Positions 29,476 through 40,253 of a stretch of 64,000 nt of DNA are shown here, piece by piece. Numbering within the stretch: position 1 is the stretch's first letter; each line of letters opens with the position of its first letter. Origin of the DNA: Brenneria rubrifaciens (GTDB lineage Bacteria; Pseudomonadota; Gammaproteobacteria; Enterobacterales; Enterobacteriaceae). A program made the translations under genes and the position numbers. The stretch lies in NCBI RefSeq assembly GCF_005484945.1, contig NZ_CP034035.1:2666001-2730000 (forward strand), written 5' to 3'. The notes under the pieces are model-generated. The model did no database searches. It saw only the letters and a list, made by a program, of their open reading frames with translations, and had not been told where the DNA came from.

Positions 29476-29948
29476 TTCTTTTTCCCCTGAATTAAAAATC
29501 GCTGTCAAGTCACCTTTTCATCGATCGGACGATCCTTGTTATATCCAATAAATCCTAAATTGCAGGTAGATGGCAAATACGTCGACGGCCTGATTGATAA
29601 CAGACCCCTTTATCTTATTGCCAATAACAGCCAGCCAATTAAATATAGAATATAAATTTATATTTGTTGCAGAAAATCATAATGTTAAATGTTATTTTCA
29701 ATCATATTGACCTGAAAGTAATCATCACCCACCCGGAAAGCGCGCCGATGAAAGATATTGAAGCATCGCCATCCCATTGAAAGTCCTATCCGTCTAGATC
29801 CTCCATTCATGCCCAAGAGACGTGACTTTTTTCACACTTAACGCACGGCTATTAACACTATTTTTCTGTTGATCATTTTCTCAGTACAAAAGACATATGA
29901 GATGCCAAGAGAGTCTACACTTATCGTTATTACATATTCCGGCTAAGG
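29476..29948. other. Intergenic region EIIA/diguanylate cyclase
   Basis: About 470 bases between divergent genes, AT-rich in the middle (29630-29710). It presumably holds both promoters. No gene, clear operator or RNA structure was recognised. Confidence 0.5.
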
Positions 29949-31508
29949 ATGCGCGATAAGATGAAAGTGAATCTTGAAGCCGATCTCAAGAATTTACGTA
30001 TTCCTCTGCAACGGCTAATGATCCTTTTTATGATTTTTATCATCACTACCGTTATGATGCTGAATGGGTGGGCAGTATTTAATACTTATAAACAACTTAT
30101 TGAATCTACACAAAAAAATGCAAAAAACCTCTCGCTGTCGCTTGCCCGGCAAGCCGAAGACACGTTCCTGCAAGTTGATATTTTGCTCCAGGACATCCAG
30201 GAGAGGATTAACGGGGATGGCATATCCCCTACTCAACTACTCCGCCTGAGAGAGATTCTTCATAACCGTAAAACCACCCTGCCGCAATTACACGGCATAT
30301 TTATTTATGATGCCCACGGGAACTGGCTTGTTACCTCCAGCGAGAAAATACCCTCGAACGCCAATAATGATGACCGTGAATATTTCAAATATCATCAAAA
30401 TAACATCAGTAAGGATATACACATCGGCAGCGTACTGAAGAGCCGCTTAACGGACGATCTGATCATTCCGGTTTCAATGAGAATCAACAACCCTGATGGA
30501 AGTTTTAACGGCGTTCTGCTTGCCACCATCTCACTGAGTTATTTCCGGCTGTATTACGGCTATTACTCCCTGGGAAATATGGATGTGCTCGCCATTATGC
30601 TTTCCGATGGCAATATTCTTTACGGCCGTCCTTATGACGACACTTATATTAACCGCGATGTATCAAATGGCCCGCTCTTTTCAGGACGTCTGAAACAGTC
30701 GGAAAGTGGTACGGTAACGTTTATTTCCAACCTCGATCATATTGAACGCATCTATGGTTATACCCGCCTGAAGCGTTATCCCATCTTGATTGCCGCCGGC
30801 TACGATCGTGAGCAAGTATTGGATAAATGGCGAACGGACAGCCTGGTTTATGGCACCATCACGCTGATTCTCCTGCTTACGATAGTCGTTCTCGGCCTTT
30901 TGATGCTGAAACAGATAAAGATCAATCTGAAAAGCCAGTTCGACTTGACCGTCGTGCGCGATGAGCTCACCACGGTCAATCATACGCTGCATACGCTGGC
31001 GCTGTTCGACGGATTAACCGGATTGGCCAACCGAAGGCAGTTCGATATTTTGCTGCAACAAACCATGCTGCGCTCTGCTGAAATGTCCACCCCCATGGCA
31101 TTGGTCATGATCGATGTCGATTCATTCAAAAAATATAACGATTACTACGGGCACGTGGCCGGTGACGAGTGCCTGCGTAAAATTGGCGCCGTGTTGAACG
31201 CCATGCCTCGACGTATCGACGATTTGGTCGCGCGTTATGGCGGTGAAGAGTTTGCCATCATTATTGCGGACACCAGCGAAGAAGGGGCGTTGACCCTTGC
31301 CCAACGTGCGCTGGATCTCGTTCGGCAAAAGAGGATACCCCATGAACTGACGTCGTATTCTGAAAAAATCGTGACCATCAGTGCTGGCGTCCATGTTTTT
31401 ACTGCCGAAATCCCCCTGCCCGATCCAGAATGGGTAATCAACATCGCCGACGAAGCGCTTTACCGAGCCAAACACGCTGGCAGAAACTGCGTTATGGTCA
31501 ATTCATAA
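29949..31508 (+). CDS. Membrane diguanylate cyclase (GGDEF)
   Basis: Makes cyclic di-GMP from two GTP. The 519-aa protein has a membrane span at about 23-45, a periplasmic Cache-type sensor region (about 50-290), a second span (about 300-320), a short linker and a GGDEF domain (about 350-515). The active loop is RYGGEEF near residue 431. The RIDD sequence five residues before it is a complete RxxD inhibitory site, so product feedback is likely. FDGLTGLANRRQFD marks the domain start. The ATG at 29949 is used; another in-frame ATG at 29961 is equally possible. Confidence 0.92.
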   Translation: MRDKMKVNLEADLKNLRIPLQRLMILFMIFIITTVMMLNGWAVFNTYKQLIESTQKNAKNLSLSLARQAEDTFLQVDILLQDIQERINGDGISPTQLLRLREILHNRKTTLPQLHGIFIYDAHGNWLVTSSEKIPSNANNDDREYFKYHQNNISKDIHIGSVLKSRLTDDLIIPVSMRINNPDGSFNGVLLATISLSYFRLYYGYYSLGNMDVLAIMLSDGNILYGRPYDDTYINRDVSNGPLFSGRLKQSESGTVTFISNLDHIERIYGYTRLKRYPILIAAGYDREQVLDKWRTDSLVYGTITLILLLTIVVLGLLMLKQIKINLKSQFDLTVVRDELTTVNHTLHTLALFDGLTGLANRRQFDILLQQTMLRSAEMSTPMALVMIDVDSFKKYNDYYGHVAGDECLRKIGAVLNAMPRRIDDLVARYGGEEFAIIIADTSEEGALTLAQRALDLVRQKRIPHELTSYSEKIVTISAGVHVFTAEIPLPDPEWVINIADEALYRAKHAGRNCVMVNS

Positions 31509-31623
31509 TGGCGAAAATAGCCTCACTGACTCAATTTATGTTTACGCAATGCCTGACAGCAAGCGCCGCTTCTGACAAAATAGCACCATCTTCCGTACTC
31601 AATACTGATGGATCTCATCTCAG

Positions 31624-32487
31624 ATGGCAGCAAAGATTATTGATGGTAAAACGATTGCGCAGCAGGTTAAAAACGAAGTCGCTGCGCAGGTAAAGCAGCG
31701 TCTGGCAGCGGGAAAACGTGCGCCGGGGCTGGCCGTTGTCCTGGTCGGTGAAAATCCGGCCTCACAGATTTACGTTGCCAGTAAACGCAAAGTTTGCGAA
31801 GAAGTCGGCTTCATTTCCCGCTCTTATGATTTACCCTCGACAACCACCGAGCCGGAATTACTGGCGCTTATTGATAAACTGAACGCGGACGAAACGATTG
31901 ACGGCATTCTGGTTCAGCTTCCTCTGCCGGAAGGAATTGATAACACCAACGTCATTGAGCGTATTGCGCCGAATAAAGATGTCGACGGTTTCCATCCGTA
32001 TAACGTCGGCCGCCTGTGTCAGCGCGCTCCTCTGCTACGCGCCTGTACGCCCCGCGGCATCATCACGCTGTTGGAACGCTACAAGATCGATACCTTTGGC
32101 CTGAACGCAGTGGTTGTCGGCGCCTCCAATATCGTTGGCCGTCCGATGAGTCTGGAACTGCTGCTGGCAGGCTGTACCACTACCGTGGCGCACCGTTTCA
32201 CAAAAAATCTGCGCCATCACATTGAAAACGCCGACCTGCTGGTGGTTGCCGTCGGCAAACCGGGTTTTATTCCGGGCGAGTGGATCAAACCCGGCGCGAT
32301 CGTGCTGGATGTGGGGATCAACCGCCTGGAAAATGGCAAAGTGGTCGGCGATGTGGAATTTGAAACCGCCCAGGAAAGAGCCTCTTATATCAGTCCGGTG
32401 CCGGGCGGTGTTGGACCGATGACGGTCGCCACCCTGATTCAGAACACGTTGCAGGCTTGCGAAGAATATCACGATAGCGCCGAATAA
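31624..32487 (+). CDS. folD: Methylenetetrahydrofolate dehydrogenase/cyclohydrolase FolD
   Basis: Bifunctional cytoplasmic enzyme interconverting 5,10-methylene-, 5,10-methenyl- and 10-formyl-tetrahydrofolate, feeding purine synthesis. At 287 aa it is the usual size. The catalytic [14 protein letters not shown] with its lysine near residue 54, the QLPLPEGID block, [12 protein letters not shown] and the dinucleotide site [17 protein letters not shown] are all present. The folD-argU neighbourhood is also found in E. coli; here the island and a cyclase gene lie between them. Confidence 0.96.
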   Translation: MAAKIIDGKTIAQQVKNEVAAQVKQRLAAGKRAPGLAVVLVGENPASQIYVASKRKVCEEVGFISRSYDLPSTTTEPELLALIDKLNADETIDGILVQLPLPEGIDNTNVIERIAPNKDVDGFHPYNVGRLCQRAPLLRACTPRGIITLLERYKIDTFGLNAVVVGASNIVGRPMSLELLLAGCTTTVAHRFTKNLRHHIENADLLVVAVGKPGFIPGEWIKPGAIVLDVGINRLENGKVVGDVEFETAQERASYISPVPGGVGPMTVATLIQNTLQACEEYHDSAE

Positions 32488-32524
32488 TCGGCCGTCTATA
32501 TAAACACCTATAAATCAGGATGTT

Positions 32525-32737
32525 ATGAACACTTTTCATCTCGAAAACCACCCGTATGTCGAACTGTGCGACCTGTTGAAACTCTTGGGCTGGAGTGAGA
32601 GCGGCGCGGCGGCCAAACTGTCTATCGCGGCAGGTGACGTGACCGTTGACGGGCAGACCGAAACGCGCAAACGCTGCAAGATTGTCGCCGGACAAAAAGT
32701 TGAGTTTGCCGGCGAGACGGTAGAAGTCGCGGCCTGA
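32525..32737 (+). CDS. ybcJ: S4-domain RNA-binding protein YbcJ
   Basis: 70-aa protein made almost entirely of an S4 RNA-binding domain: LLKLLGWSESGAAAKLSIAAG, DVTVDGQTETRKRCKIVAGQ and a closing VEFAG strand. The exact role is unknown; relatives bind structured RNA. It lies 37 bases after folD and probably shares its transcript, ending at the terminator at 32806-32842. Confidence 0.92.
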   Translation: MNTFHLENHPYVELCDLLKLLGWSESGAAAKLSIAAGDVTVDGQTETRKRCKIVAGQKVEFAGETVEVAA

Positions 32738-32805
32738 TATTCCAGATAAAAATTGCCAGGCGCGATTTTCACCGACGACAGTGACGGGCAGAGACGGCCC
32801 GTCAT

Positions 32806-32842
32806 AAAAAAGCCCGCCGATGCGATTCACCTGCGGGCTTTT
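32806..32842. terminator. Bidirectional intrinsic terminator ybcJ/cysS
   Basis: GCCCGC/GCGGGC stem (32812-32817 with 32833-32838) flanked by A6 on the left and TTTT on the right, between two convergent genes. Confidence 0.85.
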
Positions 32843-32876
32843 CGTTTACTGAAGATAATGAAACCAGGGTAACGGA

Positions 32877-34262
32877 TTATTTACGTCGCCAGATCGTTCC
32901 CTGCGGCCCGTCTTCCAGAATGATACCGAGCTCGTTCAATCTATCGCGGGCCTGATCCGCCAACGTCCAATCTTTGGCTGCTCTGGCGTCTTTACGCTGT
33001 TTGATCAACCCTTCAATTTCTCTGACTTGGTCGTCATTCGCCTGTGCGCCGCTTTGCAGGAAGACTTCCGGCTCCTGTCCCAAAAGACCAAGTACGTTAG
33101 CCAACTTGCGCAACGCCGATGCCAACTGATTCGCCGCATGCGGATCTTCCGTTTTAAGCCGGTTAACATCGCGCGCCATATCAAACAGCACGGAGTAGGC
33201 TTCCGGCGTATTGAAATCGTCGTTCATGGCTTCACGAAAGCGAGCTTCAAACGCGTCGCCCCCCTGTGCTGCCACGCGGCTATCCGTGCCACGCAGCGCC
33301 GTATATAAACGCTCCAGCGCCGAACGCGCTTGTTTAAGATTCTCTTCGCTGTAATTTAACTGGCTGCGGTAGTGACCCGACATCAGAAAGTAACGCACGG
33401 TTTCCGGATCGTAATAGGCGAGAACATCACGCACGGTAAAAAAGTTATTCAGCGATTTCGACATTTTTTCCCGGTCAACCATCACCATGCCAGAATGCAT
33501 CCAAAAATTCACATAAGGCCCGTCATGCGCGCTACTGGACTGGGCAATCTCGTTTTCATGGTGCGGAAACATCAGGTCTGAGCCGCCGCCATGAATATCG
33601 AAATGCTCACCCAACTGTTTACAGTTCATGGCCGAACATTCGATATGCCAGCCTGGTCGACCTGCTCCCCACGGAGAAGGCCAGTGCGGTTCACCCGGCT
33701 TGGACATTTTCCACAGTACAAAATCCATCGGGTTACGTTTGACCTCGGTAATCTCTACGCGTGCGCCCGCCTGCAATTGACTGAGATCCTGGCGGGATAA
33801 CGCGCCGTAACCCGGTGCGGTATCTACCGAAAACATCACGTCGCCGTTTGAGGCGACATAGGCATGGCGGCGTGCAATCAGTTTTTCAACCAGCGCAATA
33901 ATTTCGGCAATATGGCGAGTCGCACGCGGCTCCGCATCCGGACGCAAAATATTCAGCGCATCAAAATCAGCATGCATTTCCGCAATCATTCTGCTGGTCA
34001 GTTGCTCGCTGGTTTCACCGTTCTCCGTCGCGCGCTTGATAATTTTATCGTCAATATCGGTGATATTTCGCACATATTTCAGTGAGTATCCCAAATAACG
34101 CAAATACCGGGCCACCACGTCGAACGCCACAAAAGTACGCCCGTGACCGATATGGCACAGGTCATAAACGGTGATCCCGCACACATACATCCCCACTTGA
34201 CCAGCGTGGATAGGTTTGAATTCCTCTTTTTGGCGACTCAGCGTATTAAAAATCTTTAGCAT
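32877..34262 (-). CDS. cysS: Cysteinyl-tRNA synthetase CysS
   Basis: Class I synthetase charging tRNA-Cys, 461 aa, full length. The zinc-binding cysteine in [18 protein letters not shown] (Cys28) is next to the HIGH motif (37-40), and KMSKSLNNF near residue 268 is the second signature. GWHIECSAM and [15 protein letters not shown] supply the other zinc ligands. It is convergent with folD-ybcJ and divergent from ppiB with doxX between, nearly the E. coli arrangement. Confidence 0.97.
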   Translation of the reverse strand: MLKIFNTLSRQKEEFKPIHAGQVGMYVCGITVYDLCHIGHGRTFVAFDVVARYLRYLGYSLKYVRNITDIDDKIIKRATENGETSEQLTSRMIAEMHADFDALNILRPDAEPRATRHIAEIIALVEKLIARRHAYVASNGDVMFSVDTAPGYGALSRQDLSQLQAGARVEITEVKRNPMDFVLWKMSKPGEPHWPSPWGAGRPGWHIECSAMNCKQLGEHFDIHGGGSDLMFPHHENEIAQSSSAHDGPYVNFWMHSGMVMVDREKMSKSLNNFFTVRDVLAYYDPETVRYFLMSGHYRSQLNYSEENLKQARSALERLYTALRGTDSRVAAQGGDAFEARFREAMNDDFNTPEAYSVLFDMARDVNRLKTEDPHAANQLASALRKLANVLGLLGQEPEVFLQSGAQANDDQVREIEGLIKQRKDARAAKDWTLADQARDRLNELGIILEDGPQGTIWRRK

Positions 34263-34424
34263 CGGGGCATTCCAGGTGTTCGCAGGATAGGTGAATCATC
34301 GTTCGCTGTCAGCGTGAATAGCATCAATATGCTAAGGGCCTCGCAACCCTAACGGCGTATTGAAACCTGAACCCCCTTCTATTGCAAGACTGATACGGCG
34401 GAATAAGCAGATAATTGACAAGGG

Positions 34425-34459
34425 ATAAAAATAATCAGGCCCGGAATCATCCGGGCCTG
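34425..34459 (-). terminator. Intrinsic terminator of the DoxX gene
   Basis: Perfect 10-bp stem CAGGCCCGGA/TCCGGGCCTG (34436-34445 with 34450-34459), followed on the minus strand by ATTATTTTTATCC. It begins 22 bases past the stop. Confidence 0.85.
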
Positions 34460-34481
34460 ATCGATCCTGAACAATGTGATA

Positions 34482-34904
34482 TCAGCGCCAGCGCGGGTTT
34501 GACATCACCGAGTATTTGCCACAACCGAGGAAGGCAATCGCAATACCGGCAAAGAAGAACACCGCCGCTGGTTCAACGGCCCATGCCCCGGTTTTCGCCA
34601 GCATGGTGAAACCGGCCGGGTTCGACAAGAGAACGGCAACAAACATGGTGAAGGAGAAAATCAATGCCGAAGGCCGGGTCAGAATCCCCAAAATCATCAG
34701 CACGGGAGTAATCACTTCACCAACATACACGCCATATCCAACAAAGGCCGGCACACCCGCCGCCGTGAGCATGCCTTTAATGCCGTCAATACCGCTGTGT
34801 ATCTTGTGCCATCCGTGGAGCAACATCAGGATACTGAACGACGAACGAAGCAACAATTTTCCGAAATCGGGTTTATCTAATACTCGATTAATACTGTTCA
34901 GCAT
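34482..34904 (-). CDS. DoxX-family membrane protein
   Basis: 140-aa polytopic protein with about four hydrophobic segments (around 17-35, 55-75, 80-100 and 110-130). [15 protein letters not shown] and [23 protein letters not shown] are typical of the DoxX/YphA branch. The role in enterobacteria is poorly defined; some relatives act in thiol or redox stress. It is an insertion relative to the E. coli cysS-ppiB arrangement, with its own terminator. Confidence 0.85.
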   Translation of the reverse strand: MLNSINRVLDKPDFGKLLLRSSFSILMLLHGWHKIHSGIDGIKGMLTAAGVPAFVGYGVYVGEVITPVLMILGILTRPSALIFSFTMFVAVLLSNPAGFTMLAKTGAWAVEPAAVFFFAGIAIAFLGCGKYSVMSNPRWR

Positions 34905-35088
34905 AACTCACCTGTCTATTTGCGCTATTAAGAGGAATAAGAATCATTCTCAGATTAATCCATGTCACAACCAAAGAAAAGGCCCTGCTGACTCGGCCAG
35001 CCAGTTATGTTATAAGGGCGCTCTTGATCGTTCACCGCGTTCGGTGAATAGCATTCTCTTTAATTATGGCTATCTGGGGTTCATTACT

Positions 35089-35583
35089 ATGATTACGTTG
35101 CATACCAACCACGGCGATATCGTTATCAACACCTTCGCAGATAAAGCGCCGGTTACCGTAGAAAACTTTCTGAATTACTGCCGTAGCGGTTTTTACGACA
35201 ACACTATTTTCCACCGCGTTATCAATGGGTTTATGATCCAGGGTGGCGGTTTCGCACCGGGAATGGAGCAAAAAAGCACCAACGCGACAATTAAGAATGA
35301 AGCCAACAACGGCCTGAAAAACACCCGCGGCACACTGGCGATGGCGCGTACCAACGATCCACATTCTGCCACGGCGCAGTTTTTTATTAACGTCGTCGAC
35401 AACGACTTTCTGAACTTTCGCACGGAACGTGCCGATGGCTGGGGCTATTGCGTCTTTGCTGAAGTCACCGAAGGCATGGACGTGGTTGATAAAATTAAAG
35501 GCGTCGCGACCGGCCGCAGCGGTATGCATCAGGATGTGCCCAAAGAAGACGTGGTGATCACCCGCGTAACCGTCGGCGAGTAA
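35089..35583 (+). CDS. ppiB: Cytoplasmic peptidyl-prolyl isomerase PpiB (cyclophilin B)
   Basis: Cyclophilin that speeds proline isomerisation, 164 aa. The start at 35089 gives the exact family length; the same frame is open back to 34516, but that part does not resemble cyclophilin and overlaps the DoxX gene. Core motifs are [15 protein letters not shown], then [17 protein letters not shown] and [17 protein letters not shown]. It has no signal peptide, so it is the cytoplasmic form. lpxH follows after 12 bases. Confidence 0.96.
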   Translation: MITLHTNHGDIVINTFADKAPVTVENFLNYCRSGFYDNTIFHRVINGFMIQGGGFAPGMEQKSTNATIKNEANNGLKNTRGTLAMARTNDPHSATAQFFINVVDNDFLNFRTERADGWGYCVFAEVTEGMDVVDKIKGVATGRSGMHQDVPKEDVVITRVTVGE

Positions 35584-35595
35584 TCCCGGCAGACT

Positions 35596-36318
35596 ATGGC
35601 GACGCTGTTTATTGCCGATTTGCATTTGAATCTTCACGAGCCGGCGATTACCGCCGGTTTTCTGCGTTTTTTACGTCATCAAGCCGTGAACGCGGATGCG
35701 CTTTATATTTTGGGCGATCTGTTTGACGCCTGGATCGGCGACGACGATCCGCAACCGCTGCACGCGACCGTTGCCGATGCCTTGTATGAACTGCATCAAC
35801 AGGGTATTCCCTGCTATTTCGTACACGGCAATCGTGATTTTTTGATCGGCAAGCGCTTTGCCCGGCAAAGCGGGCTAACCCTGTTGCCCACGGAAACGGT
35901 GCTCGACCTGTATGGCCGGCAGGTGCTGATTTTACATGGCGATACGCTGTGTACCGACGATCCCGCGTACCAGACTTTCCGACGCCGGGTGCACAATCCT
36001 TTCATACAGCGCCTTTTCCTGCTTTTGCCCCTGCGCCTTCGACTCAACGTCGCTGAAAAAATGCGCTCAGCCAGTCGTAACGCCAATCAGCATAAATCCC
36101 CGCTGATTATGGACGTGAATCCTGAAGAGGTTATCCGCCGACTCCAGCACTATCAGGTTAACACCCTGATCCACGGCCATACCCACCGCCCGGCGATTCA
36201 TCAGATCGTCAACGATCGCGTTAAAGCGCAACGTGCCGTGCTGGGCGCCTGGCACCATGAAGGCTCAATGATTAAAGTGACCGCGCAGGACATTGAACTG
36301 ATCGTTTTTCCGTTGTGA
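35596..36318 (+). CDS. lpxH: UDP-2,3-diacylglucosamine hydrolase LpxH
   Basis: Peripheral membrane metallophosphoesterase of lipid A synthesis, releasing UMP to give lipid X. It has 240 aa. The five calcineurin-type blocks are visible: [41 protein letters not shown] and [10 protein letters not shown]. The order ppiB-lpxH-purE-purK matches E. coli. Confidence 0.96.
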   Translation: MATLFIADLHLNLHEPAITAGFLRFLRHQAVNADALYILGDLFDAWIGDDDPQPLHATVADALYELHQQGIPCYFVHGNRDFLIGKRFARQSGLTLLPTETVLDLYGRQVLILHGDTLCTDDPAYQTFRRRVHNPFIQRLFLLLPLRLRLNVAEKMRSASRNANQHKSPLIMDVNPEEVIRRLQHYQVNTLIHGHTHRPAIHQIVNDRVKAQRAVLGAWHHEGSMIKVTAQDIELIVFPL

Positions 36319-36393
36319 CGTGTCTGGTCAGTTAATGCTTTTCTTGCCATTAAGTTACGCCATTATCACGTCTGCGCTCTGCCGCCCAGCCAT

Positions 36394-36409
36394 ACGCAAC
36401 CGTTTTCCT
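36394..36409. promoter_or_regulatory. PurR operator before purE
   Basis: ACGCAACCGTTTTCCT differs little from the PurR consensus ACGCAAACGTTTTCNT, with the central CG in place. It lies about 115 bases before purE, consistent with purine repression of purEK. Confidence 0.75.
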
Positions 36410-36522
36410 CGCCATAAGGTCATGGTATGCTCTACGCCCTCAACGCCAGAGCACCGTCTATCTGGCCGACGCACCGCTTATTCCGCGTCACGAACATGTA
36501 AAATCACAGGAGCTTTACAGGC

Positions 36523-37032
36523 ATGTCATCCAACGTTGCCCCGGCTAAAATCGCCATCGTCATGGGTTCAAAGAGTGACTGGACCACCATGCAGTTTGCG
36601 GCAGAGATTCTCACCACGCTGAATATTCCTTTTCATGTTGAAGTTGTCTCCGCCCACCGCACACCCGATAAACTGTTCAGTTTCGCTGAACAAGCCGCCC
36701 GGAACGGTTTCGATGTGATTATCGCCGGCGCAGGCGGCGCGGCGCACTTACCGGGTATGCTGGCAGCCAAAACGCTGGTTCCCGTACTGGGAGTGCCGGT
36801 GCAAAGCGCCGCCCTGAACGGGGTTGATAGCCTGTATTCGATTGTTCAGATGCCACGCGGTATTCCAGTCGGTACGCTGGCTATCGGCAAAGCCGGCGCC
36901 GCCAATGCCGCACTGCTGGCCGCACAAATCCTTGCCTTGCATGATAGCGCCATCGCCACGCGTTTGGCTGACTGGCGGCAGAGCCAAACCGATGAAGTGC
37001 TTGCTAACCCCGATCCCCGGGAGGAAGCATGA
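36523..37032 (+). CDS. purE: N5-carboxyaminoimidazole ribonucleotide mutase PurE
   Basis: Class I PurE, 169 aa, converting N5-CAIR to CAIR in purine synthesis. The substrate loop [12 protein letters not shown] and [12 protein letters not shown] near residues 11 and 45 are diagnostic, as is [14 protein letters not shown] near 75. An AGGAG site precedes the ATG. The stop overlaps the purK start by 4 bases (ATGA). Confidence 0.97.
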   Translation: MSSNVAPAKIAIVMGSKSDWTTMQFAAEILTTLNIPFHVEVVSAHRTPDKLFSFAEQAARNGFDVIIAGAGGAAHLPGMLAAKTLVPVLGVPVQSAALNGVDSLYSIVQMPRGIPVGTLAIGKAGAANAALLAAQILALHDSAIATRLADWRQSQTDEVLANPDPREEA

Positions 37033-38102
37033 AACCGGTTTGCGTGCTCGGTAATGGTCAACTGGGAAGAATGCTGCGTCAGGCTGGCGAACCTTTGGGC
37101 ATTGCCGTTTATCCGGTGGGTCTGGATGCGGAACCGGAGTCTGTTCCGTTTCACAACAGTGTGATCACCGCCGAAATCGAACGCTGGCCGGAAACCGCGC
37201 TGACGAGTGAACTGGCCGCGCACGCCGCGTTCGTCAACCGTGACATTTTCCCGCGTCTGGCCGATCGCCTTACACAAAAACAGCTGTTGGATGCGCTGAG
37301 TCTGGCGACCGCCCCCTGGCAATTACTTGCCAGTGAGGAAGAGTGGCCGCATATCTTTGCCACTTTAGGTGAACTGGCTATCGTCAAACGCCGCGTGGGC
37401 GGTTACGACGGCCGAGGTCAATGGCGTTTGCGCGAAGGTGAACAAGACACGTTGCCCACCGACTGCTACGGCGCATGCATTGTTGAACAAGGCATTAACT
37501 TCTCCGGTGAAGTGTCATTGGTTGGCGCGCGCAACGCTCATGGTAAATGCGTGTTCTACCCGCTGACGCACAATCTGCATGAGGATGGCATTCTGCGCGC
37601 CAGCGTGGTTCTTCAACGGCCGATGCCTCAACTCCAGCAACAGGCCGAACAAATGCTATCGGCGATTATGAGCGAACTGGATTATGTGGGCGTCATGGCG
37701 ATGGAATGTTTCATTGTGGGCGATCGCCTGCTGATCAATGAACTCGCGCCGCGTGTACACAACAGTGGACACTGGACGCAAAATGGCGCATCCATCAGCC
37801 AGTTTGAACTGCATCTGCGCGCCATTCTGGATCTGCCTATGCCAACGCCGGTGGTCGGCACCGCATCGGTAATGGTCAACCTTATCGGCAGCGCCGTGAA
37901 TCTCGACTGGCTCTCGTTGCCACTGGTGCACCTGCACTGGTACGAAAAAGAGGTTCGTCCGGGGCGGAAAGTGGGACATTTGAACCTACAGGCTCAGAAT
38001 AACGTTCAGCTTCAGCAAACATTGCAATCGCTGGCGGCCATGTTGACGGATGAATACCAAAGCGCTCTGCGTTGGGCGCAGGAAAAACTGTCTGCTGAAT
38101 GA
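37029..38102 (+). CDS. purK: N5-carboxyaminoimidazole ribonucleotide synthase PurK
   Basis: ATP-grasp enzyme making N5-CAIR from AIR, bicarbonate and ATP; supplies PurE. 357 aa, near the usual 355. It starts with [17 protein letters not shown], has the ATP-grasp lysines in [16 protein letters not shown] near 120, and the catalytic [13 protein letters not shown] near 240. Coupled to purE. Confidence 0.97.
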   Translation: MKPVCVLGNGQLGRMLRQAGEPLGIAVYPVGLDAEPESVPFHNSVITAEIERWPETALTSELAAHAAFVNRDIFPRLADRLTQKQLLDALSLATAPWQLLASEEEWPHIFATLGELAIVKRRVGGYDGRGQWRLREGEQDTLPTDCYGACIVEQGINFSGEVSLVGARNAHGKCVFYPLTHNLHEDGILRASVVLQRPMPQLQQQAEQMLSAIMSELDYVGVMAMECFIVGDRLLINELAPRVHNSGHWTQNGASISQFELHLRAILDLPMPTPVVGTASVMVNLIGSAVNLDWLSLPLVHLHWYEKEVRPGRKVGHLNLQAQNNVQLQQTLQSLAAMLTDEYQSALRWAQEKLSAE

Positions 38103-38525
38103 ATCGCCCCGCCTCCAGGCAACGGATTTATCGTCTGTCTGGAGCATAAATAAATTTTTCTGTGTGACATCCTACTATTTGATGTTTATTATTCAGGCGA
38201 TATTTTTAATAAAAGGCTTATTGCAGGTTATTTTTTACCCATCAGACATCAAATAAAGTATCAATTAAGAACGATTAAAGAGCGTTGAAATAAAGTATCA
38301 GAATTGATATTTCAATTTCCGAAAAAATTCTTTAGAATAATGACTTTTAATTCATTCACGTTATTGTCGCAATATTATTGTTTGACCCTATCAATATAGA
38401 ATGCAGCCCTCGAAACAGTATTCGTTCATCGAAATAATTATATGTTTTGTTCATTTCTTATCCCTGTCGCGGCAACTTGCCGGTACTGGAATTTTTATAT
38501 CTGTGTTCAATAAGGAGAAACTAAC
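38103..38525. other. Intergenic region purK/sdaC
   Basis: About 423 bases, AT-rich. A weak hairpin (CTCCAG 38113-38118 with CTGGAG 38139-38144) followed by an A/T run ending in TTTTT may end purEK. The remainder probably controls sdaC; an AAGGAG ribosome site lies just before its ATG. No operator recognised. Confidence 0.5.
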
Positions 38526-39809
38526 ATGAGCACAATTCATGATAACAGCCACATTTTAGCGCGTGCTTCGGGCTGGCGTAAAAGCGATACGGTGTGGATG
38601 CTGGGCCTCTATGGTACGGCCATTGGCGCCGGTGTACTCTTTTTGCCGATAAATGCAGGGATTGGCGGTCTAATCCCATTAATTATTATGGCGATTATTG
38701 CTTACCCAATGACCTATTATTCCCACCGCGCTCTATGTCGATTTGTATTATCCGGCAAAAAAGGCGATGAAGATATCACCGAAGTTGTTGAAGAACATTT
38801 CGGCGTTGGTGCCGGTAAATTAATCACCCTGCTCTATTTTTTTGCCATTTATCCAATTCTTCTGGTTTACAGCGTTGCGATTACCAATACGGTAGATAGT
38901 TTTATTACCCACCAACTTCATCTGCCTTCACCGCCAAGAGCGGTGCTATCGTTAATATTAATTCTTGGCCTGATGTTCATTGTTCGCTTTGGCGAAGCCA
39001 TGATCGTTAAGGCGATGAGTATTCTTGTTTATCCGTTCGTCGCCGTATTAATGACGCTGGCGTTATATTTGATCCCCCATTGGAATACCTCGATTTTTGA
39101 AAATGTTTCACTGGCGAAAAATGTTACTGGCAATGGTTTGCTGGCGACGCTGTGGCTGGCGATTCCTGTGATGGTTTTCTCCTTCAACCACTCACCGATC
39201 ATCTCCTCTTTCGCCGTTGCCAAACGTAAAGAATACGGCGACAAAGCCGAGGAGAAATGCTCACGCATTCTGTCTTACAGCCACATCATGATGGTGCTGA
39301 CAGTGATGTTCTTTGTCTTCAGTTGCGTATTGAGCCTGTCGCCTGCCGAACTGATGGAAGCCAAAATACAAAATATTTCCATTCTGTCTTATCTGGCTAA
39401 CCACTTTAATAATCCAATCATGGGTTATCTGGCGCCGGTCATCGCCACTATCGCAATTTCCAAATCTTTCCTCGGTCACTATCTCGGCGCAGGCGAAGGC
39501 TTTAACGGCATGATCGTCAAATGCCTGCGCAGCAAAGGCAAAACCCTCTCCGCCACTAAACTGAACCGTATCACGGCGCTGTTCATGCTGATCACCACCT
39601 GGGGGGTCGCCACACTGAATCCAAGTATTCTGGGTATGATCGAAACCCTAGGCGGCCCGATTATCGCCTGCCTGCTATTTCTGATGCCGATGTATGCCAT
39701 TCAGAAAGTGCCGGCAATGAAAAAATACAGCGGCCAAATCAGTAACGCTTTTGTCACCATCATAGGGCTAATCGCCATCAGCGCGATCGTTTACAGCCTG
39801 TTTGGTTAA
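38526..39809 (+). CDS. sdaC: Serine transporter SdaC (HAAAP family)
   Basis: Proton-coupled L-serine importer of the hydroxy/aromatic amino acid permease family, 427 aa with about eleven membrane spans. The sequence stays close to E. coli SdaC throughout: [66 protein letters not shown] and [15 protein letters not shown]. In E. coli sdaB (serine deaminase) follows; here only a decayed start of it remains. Confidence 0.93.
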   Translation: MSTIHDNSHILARASGWRKSDTVWMLGLYGTAIGAGVLFLPINAGIGGLIPLIIMAIIAYPMTYYSHRALCRFVLSGKKGDEDITEVVEEHFGVGAGKLITLLYFFAIYPILLVYSVAITNTVDSFITHQLHLPSPPRAVLSLILILGLMFIVRFGEAMIVKAMSILVYPFVAVLMTLALYLIPHWNTSIFENVSLAKNVTGNGLLATLWLAIPVMVFSFNHSPIISSFAVAKRKEYGDKAEEKCSRILSYSHIMMVLTVMFFVFSCVLSLSPAELMEAKIQNISILSYLANHFNNPIMGYLAPVIATIAISKSFLGHYLGAGEGFNGMIVKCLRSKGKTLSATKLNRITALFMLITTWGVATLNPSILGMIETLGGPIIACLLFLMPMYAIQKVPAMKKYSGQISNAFVTIIGLIAISAIVYSLFG

Positions 39810-39884
39810 TGCCATTCCGCTCTGATTGGCTTATTTCAACGCCGGTACGCAACGCAAACTACCGGTGTTTTGAAGAAAGCCGCT

Positions 39885-40140
39885 ATGGTCGGCGTATTTG
39901 ATATGTTCAAAATTGATATCGGTCCATCCGGTTAACATACCGTGGGGCCGATGAAAGCTGGCAAAATGTCTACGGACGCTCTGATCGGCAAATTGCTTAT
40001 TTCATCGGTGACGAGCATCGTGGTGGATGTGTATGGCTCACAGTCCCTGAAACAGGCCAAGGCCGCCATACCGATATCGCCATTATCGTGGGACTGGCGT
40101 GTAAGCTGCCGGAAAGCGTCGATGCGGCGGGTTGGCGATT
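39885..40140 (+). pseudogene. sdaB: Decayed start of L-serine deaminase (sdaB/sdaA type)
   Basis: The ATG at 39885 reads VGVFDMFKIDIGPSG, a TAA at 39933, then [18 protein letters not shown] and VVDVYGSQSL, matching the N-terminus of SdaA/SdaB ([23 protein letters not shown]). A frameshift follows; the next frame gives GRHTDIAIIVGLACKLPESVDA, again the expected order. So about 85 of roughly 455 codons remain, with a nonsense codon in the SSHT block and at least one indel. The rest, including the iron-sulfur cysteines, is gone. It follows sdaC by 75 bases. Confidence 0.85.
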
Positions 40141-40253
40141 AGCGTTGTGCTGTCGAATAAACCGCTCGCAGTTTATCAACGGTTTTTTAAATGACACGGA
40201 CAATTGGCGACCTGCGTCAATTATCTTGATCCGCCAAAAAAATAAAATACGGC

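Noticed and set aside
34516..35088. N-terminal extension of the ppiB frame
   Set aside because: The extension overlaps the DoxX gene on the other strand and is unlike cyclophilin; the ATG at 35089 gives the normal 164-aa protein.
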